A stretch of DNA of 64,000 bases from Diadophis punctatus similis. Its lineage: Eukaryota > Chordata > Lepidosauria > Squamata > Dipsadidae. Below are positions 1 to 12,026 of this stretch, piece after piece. Every line of letters begins with the position of its first letter. The stretch's first letter is position 1. The notes under the pieces are model-generated. The model was given only the letters and a program-made list of their open reading frames with translations. It was not told the origin of the DNA and made no database searches. Both the position numbers and the translations under genes were made by a program. The DNA lies in assembly GCA_023053685.1 (NCBI GenBank), contig JALIGW010000003.1, positions 139,824,126 to 139,888,125 of the forward strand. Direction: 5' to 3'.

Positions 1-1207
1 AAGCTTGGTATGTAGTCCCTGGAAAGGTCAATCATTAACCTGCCCTCACAACAGTTTTAGTTAGATCAAGGCAAGGAGGAAAACTAAGGAAAAAGCACTT
101 TCACTTCGGAATGAATTGTTCGAAATGCCTCTTGTACATTCAGTACCATTCCCTTTCAGCTCAGCACTTCTGAGTTCCTGCCTGTATTCATTTCCCGTCA
201 GGCATAATGGCCTGGTTGGTCTCCCAGAGATCTGACCTTAAGTTTATTCTAGACACAACACTATAGGCCGGTTCATTAATTATGAATACACTTGTGCGTA
301 TAGAAAGGCATGGATAGGCCGGCCTGGTAATTTTACCTTGTTCTTCAGGCTTACCTTAATAAATAAATTAGGGACATATCTTTGTGAAATGCCTTTGGAA
401 GAATAGAAGGGGAGGAAAAATCCTTTGAGTCTTAAAAGCCTCCACGTTCAAAGATAAGAGGATTGGTGACATCAAACGCTTTTATTCCTTCTCCCTCTGG
501 TTTGCATTATATATGACAGAGTATATTTTTATATACGTGTGTGCGAGTTCGGGAAAGGAAGACAAAGCATTGGATATATAACAAGCTATCAATAAGACAT
601 TTATTTCCATGAGTTATTGATAACCTCCTAGCTCGTAAGTGACAAAGTAAAGTAGACCCACGAGCGAAGTATGAAAGGCCATCAATAACAATTGGAAATA
701 AATGATGTCTCAAGAGCCTACCCATTGTGTGCTGTGTTTCTATAGTATCAGGTTAAGTTTCAGTTCAGGCTGATGTTGTAGCAACCTGAAGCTCTAGTTG
801 AAGTAAATGGCTTTGGAGGAGGAGGGGGAGGCTAATGGGAGATGGATTCTTAGGGACTATATTTTCACAGTTTGGAGAATCATGGGAAATGGTAAACCTG
901 CAAATTAGAGGAAGGCAAGGAGAGATTACTTCTTTTTCTATAAATTAAATATGAAAAGGAACATCTCCGGGTGGCTATTCTCTGTCAAGAAGGCATCTAA
1001 ATCAGGGTCCATAGATGAAATTGATCTCAAACGCTCTTTCGGTTTTCCCACAAAGCTGACAAATCTCATGGGCTTTGATAAATCTGTGGGGACTCATTCA
1101 TGTGAGCTAGTTTTGCAAAAAATTTTGGCTGCTGAGCAGTCTAGAAAAGAAAGATTTCCTTGAAGGCCCCCCAACACGGCTGTGGAATTTATTACTTTTC
1201 TTTTCTT
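1..1207. other. Intergenic sequence, no gene seen
   Basis: No coding region, RNA gene or recognised repeat was found. The open frames here are short and unlike any protein I know. The first six bases are AAGCTT, a HindIII site. Confidence 0.6.
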
Positions 1208-1404
1208 TACTAACCGCCCAGACTCAGGGGTCTCCAACCTTGGCAACTTTAAGACTTGTGGACTTCAATTCCCAGAATTCCTCAGCCAGCTTTGCTGGGA
1301 GTTGAAGTCCACAAGTTTTAAAGTTGCCAAGGTTGGAGACCCCTGATGTCCCAGAGTCATTTGATAGTGAGATGGGTGGTATATAAAATTAATAAATAAA
1401 TTGG
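1208..1404 (+). mobile_element. LINE 3' tail (L2/CR1-like), split by an insertion
   Basis: The flanks read as one short LINE 3' end: a 'taaccgcccag' block on the left continues on the right into 'gggtggtatataaaatt' and an AATAAATAAA tail. This layout is typical of L2/CR1-like ends in squamates. The palindromic element at 1225-1345 interrupts it. Family assignment is from memory of the motif, not a search. Confidence 0.6.
1225..1345. mobile_element. Palindromic hAT-type short element (hAT-C), copy 1
   Basis: About 121 bp with long inverted arms. It starts CAGGGGTCTCCAACCTTGG and ends with the complement, and the middle carries the recurrent 'cttcaattcccagaatt' block. Flanks carry imperfect copies of cccagact and cccagagt, the right one four bases away, consistent with an aged 8-bp target duplication in the LINE tail. 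The same element recurs near 28541, 36488, 40184, 60352 and 63668. Confidence 0.75.
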
Positions 1405-3030
1405 TCACAGAGATAGAGAAGCTTAACATCCTCCACAGAGACACATTTTGGATGCTACAGCTCAGCCAACATCTTAGAAGGCCATCAGGCCACCTCAATT
1501 CATACATTTGAATAGGTCATCCTAACTGTTGCGGGTCCTGTGGCGTTGCCTGTATTTAAGGGATCTTATTGGCTCATATTATAAAACAGTAATTTATATC
1601 TCAGGTGATTTAATACATCAAAACTAAGATGAGCTAGAGGTACTATTGATTTGGACTTTTAGATGGACAATCCCCAAACCCTAACCCTATCGATATTAGT
1701 TTAGAAACACTTTAGTTGTTTATATTATTGAAAAAAAGTGAGGGAATAAACAGAAAGATCTGAAAATAAAACCATAAAAAGCCCAGCCAATCTCCAAAAA
1801 TTGATACTGCCAAACCACTAATCCTGTTTAATTTCCTACACCAATTTGGGGATTATTGGCCCTCTCCAAATTAGCATGTCCAAACTTGTTCCCTCCAAAT
1901 ACTTTAGACTTCAGCCCCTCCAATTTTCACTCTTCAGCTATCCTAGCTGGAGATCATGAGTATAAAAGTCCAAACTCAAAAACATTTAGAGGGCATCTGA
2001 ATAGCTGAGTAACTCTGCTCTCCAAATAACAAGTCACTCGTTTAACCCATTCTGATCCAAATTCAGTAGGAAAAGGAACGATTTTTAAAAAATGTATCAG
2101 CATATCAGTCTGTAAGTAGAATCAAGGTATCCCACTTGGAAAAAAAGAATGGAGTGATGTGCTCACTCCATTTTTCCTCTTTTATTTCCTTTCCGGGCTG
2201 TATGAATGGGAATGCCAAAGAGTTCTGTTAGACTTCATTCAATAGCAACTCATTCCTGGATGCATCTCCCTGCTGAGATCTCCCTCCCTTAGCCTTCCAG
2301 CTAAGGACAGAAGAGAAGAGAAGAGAGGCAGAAGCCTCTCCATTGTTCCCCAATCCACTTTCCTCATCTGCTAAATTACCACCTGTCATGCCCATGTGAA
2401 GGGCTTGAAAGAAAAGGCCAAGATGGTCCCAGGGCTGAGGTTCACTTGCAATTTTTAACACCTTAATAGCCCAGCAACAGCAGTTTTATTCCTGTTTGGT
2501 GCCACCAATTCTCTGTTCTCCAAAGGCTGACCGTTTAAATAGTTTTATTTCCACTGGTTTATGTTCTGCCAAGACTGCCTTTCCTCAATAAGCAACCATA
2601 ACACTATGGTGTGAATGTCATAGCACTTTCCCCATTTTTTTAGGGATCTTCACGGGGCTGCTAAGAGTACATCCTTGCCATGAGGAGGCACCTGTGTCGT
2701 AGAAGAGAAGGTGGGACATCTATGTGAACCACACTCTTAAAAGTTTTGTCCATCCACCCTTGGGGACATTGTTTACTCAGTTAAGACTCTTCTGAGATCA
2801 GCCGATTGTGTTGTTATCCTGTCCTGCTACAGCAAGAAGGATGGGGAGGATCACTTGTGAGGAAAGACTCTATGACGTTCCCAAAGTTTCCAAAATCATT
2901 ACAAACACGTTTCAAAGACAGTCATCAGAACAAGTACTTTGGAACATTGCCTACGTTTAGCAGAGAAAAAAGTTGAACTTAGATTAGTTTAGCTTACTTT
3001 ATTGACATTGCACCTCGTATAACGAAATTA
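1405..3030. other. Intergenic sequence, no gene seen
   Basis: Unique-looking AT-rich sequence. It includes a short purine run near 2310-2330 and two CCCTAA-like units near 1679-1688, too few to call telomeric. No exon with splice signals or recognisable protein was seen. Confidence 0.55.
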
Positions 3031-3520
3031 AATGCCACCTTCAGGTGGCACGCAGAGCCATATCTGAGGGCACGCGAGGTGTTGCCCTATGTCAGCTCCA
3101 GCATACATGCGTGTGCTGGCCAGCTGATTTTCAGCCTTCTTTTCGGCTTTTTTTTTTGCCTTCCCCAGGGTTCAGGAAAGCCTCCTGAAGCCTGGGGACG
3201 GTGAAAAACGGCCCAACCGGAAGTTCGTTTCCAAACTTCTGATTGGCCCGTCTGGCCATTTTTCACTCTCTCCAGGCTTCAGGAGGCTTTCCTGAACCCT
3301 GGGGAGAGCGAAAAAAAGCCCAACGGGCCTACCGGAAGTCCGGAGGCTTCAGTGAAGCCTGTGCGCATGTACAGCAGCGCGGGGGGATTGTGTGCATGCG
3401 GGGGGCAGCACACATGCACAAGGGGGAGGGCATTGCATTATCGGTGTGGGCACACGCATACGCTATCTCGCACGCGCGCACCCTTTTGGCACCCGAGCAA
3501 AAAAAGGTTCGCCATCACTG
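3031..3520 (+). mobile_element. Non-autonomous hAT element (hAT-A), left end lost
   Basis: The right end carries the family terminus, GGTTCGCCATCACTG, preceded by a 'cttttggcacccgagc' block. The left terminus is missing or eroded; homology begins around 'ccaccttcaggtggcacgc'. The interior is GC-rich and CpG-rich, with 'gggttcaggaaagcctcctgaagcctgggga' style inverted blocks shared with the copy at 51497-51983. No transposase coding is visible, so it depended on enzyme supplied elsewhere. Because the left end is gone, no target duplication can be read. Confidence 0.75.
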
Positions 3521-3559
3521 CTCTATACAATTGAATTAAAAACCCGATATTGCATTAAT

Positions 3560-4960
3560 ATTGCACTATAGAGTAGAATTCAATATAGTTACTGCCCTGG
3601 GATGGAAGCTGTTTTTCAGCCTATTTGTCCTTGTTTTTATTATCCTGTACCGTCTGCCAGATGGCAATAGTTCAAAAAAAAGGGATGCCCAGGATGAGAT
3701 GGATCTTTAAGGATGTTTTGAACTTTCTTAAGGCAGCGGGAGCTATAAAGCTCTTCCAAAGAGGGGAGAGGGCAACCAATGATCCTCTGGACAATGACAT
3801 TAATCTTTTGGAGTGCTGTCCTATCTGCCACTGTGCAATTGGCAAACCATACACAGGTGCAGTAAGTTAAAATACTCTCTATGGTGCAGCGGTAGAAGGT
3901 CACCAGCAGTTTTTCATTCAGTTGTTGTTTCCTGAGAAGTCTCAGGTAGTATAATCTCTGCTGGGCCCTTTTGACTAGTGCTGCAATGTGACTGCCCCAG
4001 ATCAGGTCCTCTTTTTTGATAACACCCAAAAGCTTAAAACTGGCCACTTGCTCCACTTGGTCTCCACTGATAATCAAGGGCTGGATGTCTGATCTATTCC
4101 TTCTATAGTCCACTATAAATTCCTTGGTCTTATTGGTGTTAAGGACCAAGTTATTGTCTCCACATCACAAAAGCAACCGGTCCACCTCATCTCGAGAGGC
4201 AGACTCATCCCCCCCCCAGAGATGAGTCCCACCACTGTTGTATCATCTGGCAAATTTAGTAATAGTATTACTAGCATGAGTGGGAATGTAGTCATGCAAT
4301 TAAAGAGTATAGAGTAAGGGACTCAACACGCAACCCTGTGGTGTACCAGTGTTAAGAATAAGGGCTGAAGAGATATGATTACCTAATCTGACCCTCTCAG
4401 AGCGGCCAGACAGGAAATCTATAATCCAAAGGCAGATTGAATAAGAAAGTTCAAGATCCATAAGTTTTGACACTAGTCTATGTGGAAGTATTGTGTTAAA
4501 TGCAGAGCCAAAATCTACAAAAAGCATCCTCACATAGCCCCCCTGCTGTTCCAAATGAGTCAGAGCAGTGTGAAGAGTGATGGCTATAGCATCCTCTGTA
4601 GATCTATTTCTTCTGTATGCAAACTGTTGTTTATCAAATGTATGCAGAAGACCAGAAATGATGTTGACGGCAGACTAATTTCTCAAAGCACTTGATGATG
4701 ATGATAGGAGTGAGTGCCACTGGTCTGTAATCGTTGAGGTTATTGATAGGGAACTTCTTTGGCAGCGGAACAATGGTGGAAGCCTTCAAACAAGATGGAA
4801 TAGTGGACTGGGATAAAGACCGATTGAAGATCCTGGTAAGAGGACAAGAGGACGATGCTGTTGGTAAATAGAAAATGGACTTGGGAATTGTTGTACCACC
4901 TATAGAAGGAGCAACTGTGCAGACTCCAGAGTGCTCCACACAGCTACTCTTGGGATTGCA
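3560..4960 (-). mobile_element. Decayed non-LTR retrotransposon with reverse transcriptase (Rex1/CR1-like)
   Basis: On the minus strand, broken frames give in order: a DYRPVALT block (about 4730-4700), FVDFGSAFNTI (RT motif A), TGTPQGCVLSPLLY (motif B), a degraded DDTTVVGL catalytic block (motif C, about 4250), and a C-terminal part with KLLGV and 'DPSHPGHPFF' (3672-4149). A further RTNRLKNSF-type tail can be read in another frame near 3600-3650. Together these are the palm and C-terminal regions of a CR1/Rex1/L2-group LINE reverse transcriptase, which copies its own RNA at a nicked target. The coding is spread over several frames with stops, and no endonuclease domain was seen, so this is a 5'-truncated dead copy. 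The clade is a judgement from motif wording; RT identity is firm. Confidence 0.85.
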
Positions 4961-5019
4961 GGTGGCAGCTGGGTGGCAAGAAGCATCTTTACATAATTAC
5001 TTCTGATGTGACAGCTGCA

Positions 5020-5470
5020 TTCTTTCTTGGGTTCGGTGATAGTTATTCATGCCCTGATTGCTTTCTATCTTAATTATTGTAATACATGTAGGAATGTCCT
5101 TGACAAATACCTGGAAGTTGCAAAACACAATAGCTAGGCTACTATCCAAGTAAACCTCAGGGATCATATGATAGCTGAACTGCAGGATCCTCACTGGGGC
5201 CATTGCCTGGGGCAGAGTTTAAAGTATTGACATGGACCATTAAATTGTTGAACATCCAGGGGGATACATCCCTTTTAACAAACTTGTTTGGTTGTTAAGA
5301 CTTGCAGGAGAGACCTCTTGAAGATGCTCCACTCAGACAGTCTTTTCTGAGCTGCACCGGTTGCCTGATTGCCGCCAGATCCAATTCAAGGTGTTGGTTA
5401 TTACCTATAAAGCCTATGTTATGGCATGGGTCACGGTTACCCGAGGAGCCATCTTGGGCCACAGTGCCAG
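5020..5470 (+). mobile_element. Old LINE fragment (L2-like C-terminal region)
   Basis: Near 5355-5425 the plus strand can be read as LHRLPDCRQIQFKVLVITYKA, matching the LHWLPV..RI.FK.L.LTYKAL motif common to the C-terminus of L2/CR1-type LINE proteins. Upstream, around 5060-5090, a decayed 'LNYCN' block matches the usual DYCN segment of the same region. It is heavily mutated, with no long open frame. Limits are approximate. Confidence 0.55.
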
Positions 5471-6939
5471 GTAACAGAGATGGGTGCAATGGAGGTATAA
5501 TATGGCTTCCGCATCCCACATGCTTAGCCAGTTCCTACAGTGGCATTGGCATCTGTACACAATCAGGTACATTGTAGTCCTAGGAGGGATCTGTCTCTCA
5601 AGAAAGTGCTAATTACACTTGGATTGGGAGGTTTTCTAGATCTGATACGGGGATCCAGAGGGAACCTTCACCTGAAATGAGATTGCATCCTCCTGTTCAA
5701 TGAGGACAAGTGGCTGTGGATGATCTTGTTGTGAAGGTTTAATACACTGACTATGAGATGGTGTGAGGAATTGAAGGGTGGGTGGGCCAACATGAGTAGC
5801 ACTTTGGGACTGATGCCTCCAAAAGTGAGATGATTGGATATATATAGATAGTTGTGTGGATTTTAGTTGGTGGCCTCCTGTATGTGGAGTTTTACTACTG
5901 TAGTGGGAAGACTAAATTGATCCCATTTATGATGGGTCATGGGATATTACGGTAAGAGGATTCCAGGTGAAGTGGGACTGAAACCTGGATGAGGATCTCC
6001 ACTTCCATTTTAGTTGTCCCACTTCTATGTCCAAATGACCAGCCAGTGATTTTGGTCTCAAGTTGCTTATTGTAAATGTGATGTCCATTTACAATAAGAT
6101 CTTGCTTATCTCCAAGTGTTAGAGTGTTAACACTTGGAGATGTTAATGAGCAGAGATGCCAAACCTATAATGAAGGCTTCTGCTTCAGAGGTGATAGAAT
6201 GTGAATACTGGTGTATTAAGGTTAGTCATAGGTGTACCAGCTGCACTGTCTCTGACAGGATCTTTATCCAAAATTTTGGATCTATTTTTGGAGCGAGAGT
6301 TGGGGCATGCTGCCAAGAAACTTTTGATTGGGGTAGGATAAAAAAGAATTAATTAGCCACAAAAGGCATGAAAAGTGAAAGGGTTAATTATGCTTAAATC
6401 TTCTAGCTAAGAGTGAAACTAAAAAAAAAAAACCAACACATTTTAAATAGTAATATCCAAGGAGGATCTACTTGATTGCCAGAATGAAATATAATAAATA
6501 TTAATTCAGTTTGCACTCAAGGTCCTGGTGATCACATGGGCACAGCCATATAGAATATTATTCTTTTAGGAAGATTTTGACTTCCCACTTTGAAAAAGCA
6601 ACAAGTGAGTAATTTCTATTCATGATCATGTTTAGAACCCAGCTTCAAACCAACTTATTCTAGATCAATGCTGATCGAAGATTATTAAATGAGTTAGAAT
6701 AGCTGAAATAGTTTCTCCATCTAACACTCAAAAGCATCAGCAAGCATGTGAGAAAGATAATCCAACCCAAAAGCTGGCACACAGCCAGGAAAGTTCTCTT
6801 ATAAACAGGGATCAGGCTAAAACATAGCCGAGCACAAAGTAAACAGGCACTTATAGATTATTATTAATTTTAAATAGAATTTAAAACATTTTCAGTGCAT
6901 CAGAACAGGTGGTCTATTTGTTTAAGCTAGATGTTGATA
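5471..6939. other. Intergenic sequence with two adjacent hairpins
   Basis: No gene was seen. Two perfect hairpins lie close together: arms 6066-6078/6086-6098 (13 bp, 7-base loop) and arms 6109-6121/6128-6140 (13 bp, 6-base loop). They may be remnants of a short inverted-repeat element. An A-run occurs at 6421-6432. Confidence 0.6.
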
Positions 6940-7455
6940 CAGGTAGTCCTCGATTTAAACAGTTCATTTAGTGACCGTTCAAAGTTACAACGGCACTGAA
7001 AAAAGTTTGACTTATGACCGTTTTTCACACTTACAACCTTTGTAGCATCCCCGCGATCACGTGACCAAAATTCAGACGCTTGGCAACGGATTCATACTTA
7101 TGACCGTTGCTGTGTCCCAAGATCATGTCATCCTCTTTTGCAACCTTCTGACAGGCAATCAACGGAGAAGCCAGATTCACTTAACAACTGTGCTGCAAAA
7201 ACTTCCATCCTTCCGAGGTCGGTAAAATGAGGACTCAGATTGTTGGGGGCAATATGCTGACTCTGTAAACCGCTTAGAGAGGGCTGTACAGCACTGTGAA
7301 GCTGTATATAAGTCTAAGTGCTAGCGCTAGTGCTAATTTATCAACTGCAGTGATTCACTTAACAACTGTGGCAAGGAAGGTCGAAAAGTAGGGCAAAACT
7401 CACTTAACAACAGAAATTTTGGGTTTAATTGTGGTCGTAAGTCGAGGACTACCTG
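6940..7455 (+). mobile_element. Mariner/Tigger-like non-autonomous element, copy 1
   Basis: Begins CAGGTAGTCCTCGATTTAAAC and ends with the near complement, GTCGAGGACTACCTG. It is flanked by TA on both sides (6938-6939 and 7456-7457), the target site of the Tc1/mariner superfamily. The interior has repeated 'cacttaacaac' and 'cttatgaccg' blocks shared with copies at 21281, 36728 and 47921. A SINE fragment lies inside it. No transposase frame is present. Confidence 0.75.
7202..7334 (+). mobile_element. SINE 3' fragment nested in a mariner-like element
   Basis: Matches the 3' part of the tRNA-type SINE at 60133-60477: 'ccatccttccgaggt', 'atgctgactctgtaaacc', 'agagagggctgta' and 'tatataagtctaagtgcta' occur in the same order. 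The tRNA-like head is absent. Confidence 0.7.
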
Positions 7456-7464
7456 TATTTGTTA

Positions 7465-8100
7465 TACAGTATTGTACAGAGTTATCTACAAGATACAGCA
7501 TAAGGACTGTAACAGTCACTGTGTAGGACAGACAGGCTAAAGACTGGCCGAGTACATCCATGAACACCAACTAGCAATCAGAAGACACAGCGAAAACCGA
7601 CTTAGCCTATCTCACAGTCACAACACATGGGCAGACTCGACCACATGGGAGTGTGGGAACAGTATGAGAAATTGTTAGCATCATAGACCAAGCCAAATTT
7701 TTTTAAAAAACAACCATTAGGGAATTCTGGAAGCTTGACATTCAAACAAATCAGCCATCAGTAGACAAATAGAGATAAAGCATATTCACATGCCATTCAA
7801 GAGACAATTGAAAAGCTAAGAAGGAAACAAAAAGATCAAACACATCCTTTCCAGCAGCCAGATAAGCAGGATTGACACCAGACAAAGAATCAAGCTGAAA
7901 ACAATACCCTAATCAATAAACTACCAAGCTGAAAACCACACCCACAAACTTGGCAGGGCAACTACTGTATATAAACAAGGATCAAAATCCACACTCGCTG
8001 GCACTGATGTTGTTATCTATTTGGGTGATGAAACATCTGCAAGCAAACATTCAGGCTCAGAGAGCACCAAGGATTCCCAATTCAATCCTAAACTGCAGAT
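7465..8100 (+). mobile_element. Penelope-like retroelement remnant
   Basis: Around 7510-7620 the plus strand reads HCVGQTG.RLAEYIHEHQLAIRRH, resembling the core of a GIY-YIG endonuclease domain as carried by Penelope-like elements (YIGQTGR...R..EH..A). Stops interrupt the frame. The downstream end carries 'gatgaaacatctgcaagc' and 'ctcagagagcaccaagga', the same end seen at 14858-14985 and 48836-48960. Only the C-terminal endonuclease part and 3' end remain; no reverse transcriptase region is visible upstream, where the mariner-like element lies. Confidence 0.65.
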
Positions 8101-8588
8101 ATCCTCTTCCGTTGATACTAAAACAGTATGTATTTTTTTAAATGATTCAAGTCTCTTTAACTTTCTCAGAAAATTAAAAATTATGGATTCTCCTGATAGG
8201 CTCTCCTAAGCAGAATGGTTGGTGCCAATGCAGATGGTAAACGTGTTAGTTATCGTCTGCACAGATTGCTTGATATTTATTTACACGGTGCTAAACATAA
8301 ACATTGGCTGAATTTATCCTATCCTTCCTCCGGGAAACACAACAGAGCATTTTAGCCTAGCAAGACACACGGAAAGGTAAGTTGTACCTGAAAAATAGAC
8401 ACACCCTGGCCCAGCAATTACTTTAGGTATATAGAAATGTAAATCCCAGATATTTTTATCCCTTGGGCCCAACGCATTAGCAAATTTGCTAGATTGGCTT
8501 TTCTTTTTTGGCCTGTAATACCTATATATTTATTTAACATTGAAATATTGTGTTTTTAACCTTGTTTTTTAGTTTTTTTATATTGATA

Positions 8589-8672
8589 TTGTTTGTATTG
8601 CTGTTAGCCGCTCAGAGTCCCTGCTGAATTGAGCGGCATACAAGTACAAGTAATAAATAAATAAATAATAAA
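8589..8672 (+). mobile_element. LINE 3' tail (L2/CR1-like)
   Basis: A short inverted block, 'gccgctcagagtccc' then 'gagcggcatacaag', is followed by (AATA)n. This is the usual short 3' end of L2/CR1-type LINEs in reptiles. The body is absent or unrecognisable. Confidence 0.55.
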
Positions 8673-10900
8673 GTATTTTAATTGTAGATGTACCCATGTC
8701 CACATACCTCTTTTACATATTATAGTGTGCCATTGTTTGTTTAATCATGGTTTGATGATTAAACCCTAATTGGCCTGGGTCTGCACATTAAGCCAAAACC
8801 TAACATTATAATGAACATATGTGAACCGTCTGTTAATGCAAGCATAAACTCTGAAAACTAGAACACAATTTGGCATCTTGAAATGCTTGCTTCATTTTAA
8901 AGCCCAACACAACTAAAACCCAGTGAGGATTTACACAAAATTGAAAAGAGAATGAACGAAGAATGAATTAAACTTTTTTTTCACATCTTTGCTTGCTTGC
9001 TTACTGCATCTACAATATCATCTTTGTAGTACTGTGTTTTGAACAATGCCTTACACTTATATTTAAATTAGGGAGAATGAACAAAAACAAGATGCAACAG
9101 ATAAATAGCAACTTGTCACAAGTTTGAGAGGTCTTCAAGAAGTAATAGTATAGATTTCTATACCAGAATTTCCCTAGCAAATATATTCTGTACAGTTGCT
9201 AATGAAAGTATGCTTTACTTACAATATAAATTGAATATTGAAAGTTGGGTACTTTATTTTTAATTCAATATTAAAATAGTATGGCTAATCAACGAACATA
9301 TACACTCAAAGCATGTCAAATTAAGTATATGAATACAAATTTTTCTACTGTACTATGTATTGAACATGAGAGGGAAAATAAATTTCCTAGGCCAAACAAT
9401 TTAGGAGCATCAGAGTTCACCAATGCTCAAACATTTTGTGCCTGCATGCCTGTTGCACAATTTCAAGAATGGCTCAATATTAAGATGCCTCAAAACATAG
9501 GCATGTTCAGTCCAGATTGGCATCAAGGAAGAAGGATCCATACAAGGATTTCTGATCAATATCCTGAGGTGGAAACAGATTAGCTCTAAGAAACTATTCT
9601 ATATAATCAAAACAATTAACTACAGCAATAGATCTAGTTTCACACATATTCTAATTAGGATGGGAACAGTGAGATGTGGTCCACCTATTCAATCCAGCAA
9701 TAGTATTTATTTAGCATGGAATACCCTTCGTACAATCAAGATTCTGTGGAAAGTTATTACTTGCAAAGAAATGTATTAAAAGCTACTACTCCAAAGAAGT
9801 CACACATTTTTAAAAACAAGTAGTATTGAATCATATCCAATTCCGTATCCAAGTTCACTGATAAATTCATTTGCTCTTTCAATACTAATACTGCTGTCTT
9901 TAGACATGTTCTACTGAAGTAACTTCATTAATCACAGACATTTCTGATAAGAGCAACCAGATCTTATATATGTTGGACTCCAATGCCTACAATTCTAAAA
10001 GTATTTTGCCTTAGCTGATTTCTTTGCCTCTTATATCTTAGTTCTGCATGCTGATTTTACTACATCTCCTTATCAAACGCAGATTCCGAAATGCCCTTTT
10101 CAAGACAAGATAAATGTACATTTTTGTTACTGGGTTCATGTATGTGGCTCACCCATGTTCCCATCCATGTTTTCCATTTAGTGGTAGTAGTGATCCTGTT
10201 TCAGAATTCTGGAGTTCTGAGCATTGTAGAATCAAGAAATAGAGTGAAAAAGGCATATATGATTTTCATTGAAAAACAAAATTATTTGCATACCGGTAGC
10301 ATCTGATAAATCAGACCAGGGCTATTTAATCTGGAGCCCATTCTGATGAGTGGCTTTTCTGAGTTCAACATCAGTAGACTATACAAGAAGCTCTAAGGCA
10401 TTTATTTATATATTTCACTAATCTTGCAGAATTACACGATTCCATGAGTATAAAATTCTCAGATGGCTAAAAACGGGGAAGTAACCTTTTATTTATTACA
10501 GTGAAGTTTTTGCTCATTAGTCAACAGTTCAATGGTTTGCATCTAGAGTCTTGCAAGGTGGCTTCAAAGAAAGTTGCACCAAGGCATTATTAAATTAAGG
10601 GACAGCAGTCCACTACAATATTTCCACAATCTATTTTAACATACCGATTCAAAGCAGAGAAATTCAGGCATTTCCAGCATCACATTTAATAATGGCACAT
10701 GGAACCAATATGTGATCGGGAAACTAATGAGGCAAATTAAGTTACAGGTATGAATTTTACATCAAATGCATTAATATTATACGGCACTAAGGAATTTTAA
10801 ACACCCCGCATCGTCATGAATTTTTAATCGTGACGCGCTTTAATTCAATGTAGCAAGGCCATTAATTCCCTCAAGCACAACAACAAAAAAATAAAAAACT
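8673..10900. other. Repeat-poor upstream flank of ID4
   Basis: About 2.2 kb of AT-rich sequence directly upstream of the ID4 promoter region with almost no recognised repeat. It contains TAAT-rich stretches, for example near 10690-10880, that could be homeodomain binding sites. The open frame at 9281-9583 has no recognisable product. Regulatory function is inference. Confidence 0.5.
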
Positions 10901-11431
10901 CCCCCCGCCCCGCCCGCGCCCCCCGCCAATTCTCACCAACTTTCGGGAGTTTAGAAGTGATTGTTTTGAAGGGAAATATTCTTGAGTGTCAATAATATAG
11001 CCGCGGAAGGGGGGGGGGGGTTGAAAAACATTCTTTTAAAAAAAAACCCGTGGAATGAAGCCTGAAACCGCCCGTCTCTTTGGGGAACTAGCTGGAAGTG
11101 ATAATTAGGTAGTCTAAAGAATAAATGCGGATAACAAAAAGAGAGAGAGAGAGAGAAAGAGGGGGAGAGAAAGAAGTGATCGCATCGGCCATTGCTTTCT
11201 CTTCGGATTGAGAACCAGATCTCAGGAGCTATTTTCAAGGGCTCCCCGAGCCGCCGGGGATCCCCGAGAGCCAGGCAAACCACCGGCAAGCCCGGCTCGA
11301 ATTCCATTCGCATTCCCGCAGTTCCCTCGCAAGGAACTTCTTTTTTCCCTCCCTCCGTCCCTCGGGCTCGACAGACCTCCCTTTTTTCCCCGAGACCCTA
11401 TAGAGCGTTTGACAGAATGGAGACAGTTGTC

Positions 11432-11478
11432 ATTGGCTAACGCGACGTTCCATGGAGAAAAGTGCCGCTTCCGATTGG
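11432..11478 (+). promoter_or_regulatory. Two inverted CCAAT boxes upstream of ID4
   Basis: ATTGG occurs at 11432-11436 (cattggctaa) and 11474-11478 (gattggctaa), both as the extended ATTGGCTAA form, 161-207 bp upstream of the TATA box. This is the reverse-strand form of the NF-Y site. Their spacing of 42 bp is about four helical turns. NF-Y binding is inference. Confidence 0.65.
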
Positions 11479-11638
11479 CTAAAGCGCAACGCCGTTTTCT
11501 CGTGCCTCGGTTTTTTTTTTTAATGTCCACATTATCCCTCCCTTAGTCTTGTGCGTCTCACCCACTCGCTTATTCTCCTTCTCCCTCCCTCTGGACTCGG
11601 GCAGCGTGCGCGCCCCGCCCAACCTGTACCCCGTGCTC

Positions 11639-11647
11639 TATATATAG
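11639..11647 (+). promoter_or_regulatory. TATA box of ID4
   Basis: TATATATAG lies just after a GC-rich 'gcgcgccccgcccaacc' block that could hold an Sp1-type site. It would place transcription start near 11668-11672, giving a 5' UTR of about 355 bases. There is no ATG in that leader before the ID4 start at 12027. The position fits the TATA-containing promoters known for ID genes. Confidence 0.7.
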
Positions 11648-12026
11648 ATAAAGCGGCATAGCAAAGCGGGCAGAGCCAGAGGTGGTTGGGATCGAAGTGA
11701 GAGCCGGGAAGGGAACTGATCGGACCGACAAACGAATTGATCGGGTAGGTGGCGGCTGGATTTTTTTAATTTATTTTTTTGAATTTCCACCCCACCTCCA
11801 CGATTTATCATTTTCTGCTCTCTCTGCTTTTTTTCCCACCTTTTTTTTTTTTTTTGCAAAATTTGAAGATCGCCAGCCAGGCTTCTTCCTCCCCTCGATT
11901 TGTCCAGCCAAAGAGCGCCGCATCGCCTCTTGTCTTGTCATCCTGCGGGCGGGAGCGTTTGTTTGTTTGTTGTGCGGCTCCGGCGCCAAGCGGCTCTTCT
12001 TGCCTGCTCGCGTCTCCCTTTGCACC

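Noticed and set aside
1679..1689. Interstitial telomere repeat
   Set aside because: Only about two CCCTAA units; not distinguishable from chance.
9281..9583. 100-residue open frame upstream of ID4
   Set aside because: No similarity to a known family, no splice or promoter context, and ordinary AT-rich composition.
11682..12026. In-frame open reading frame extending upstream of the ID4 start
   Set aside because: It has no ATG before 12027, begins only at a GTG, and lies in leader sequence after the TATA box. Other ID4 proteins begin MKAVSPVR.
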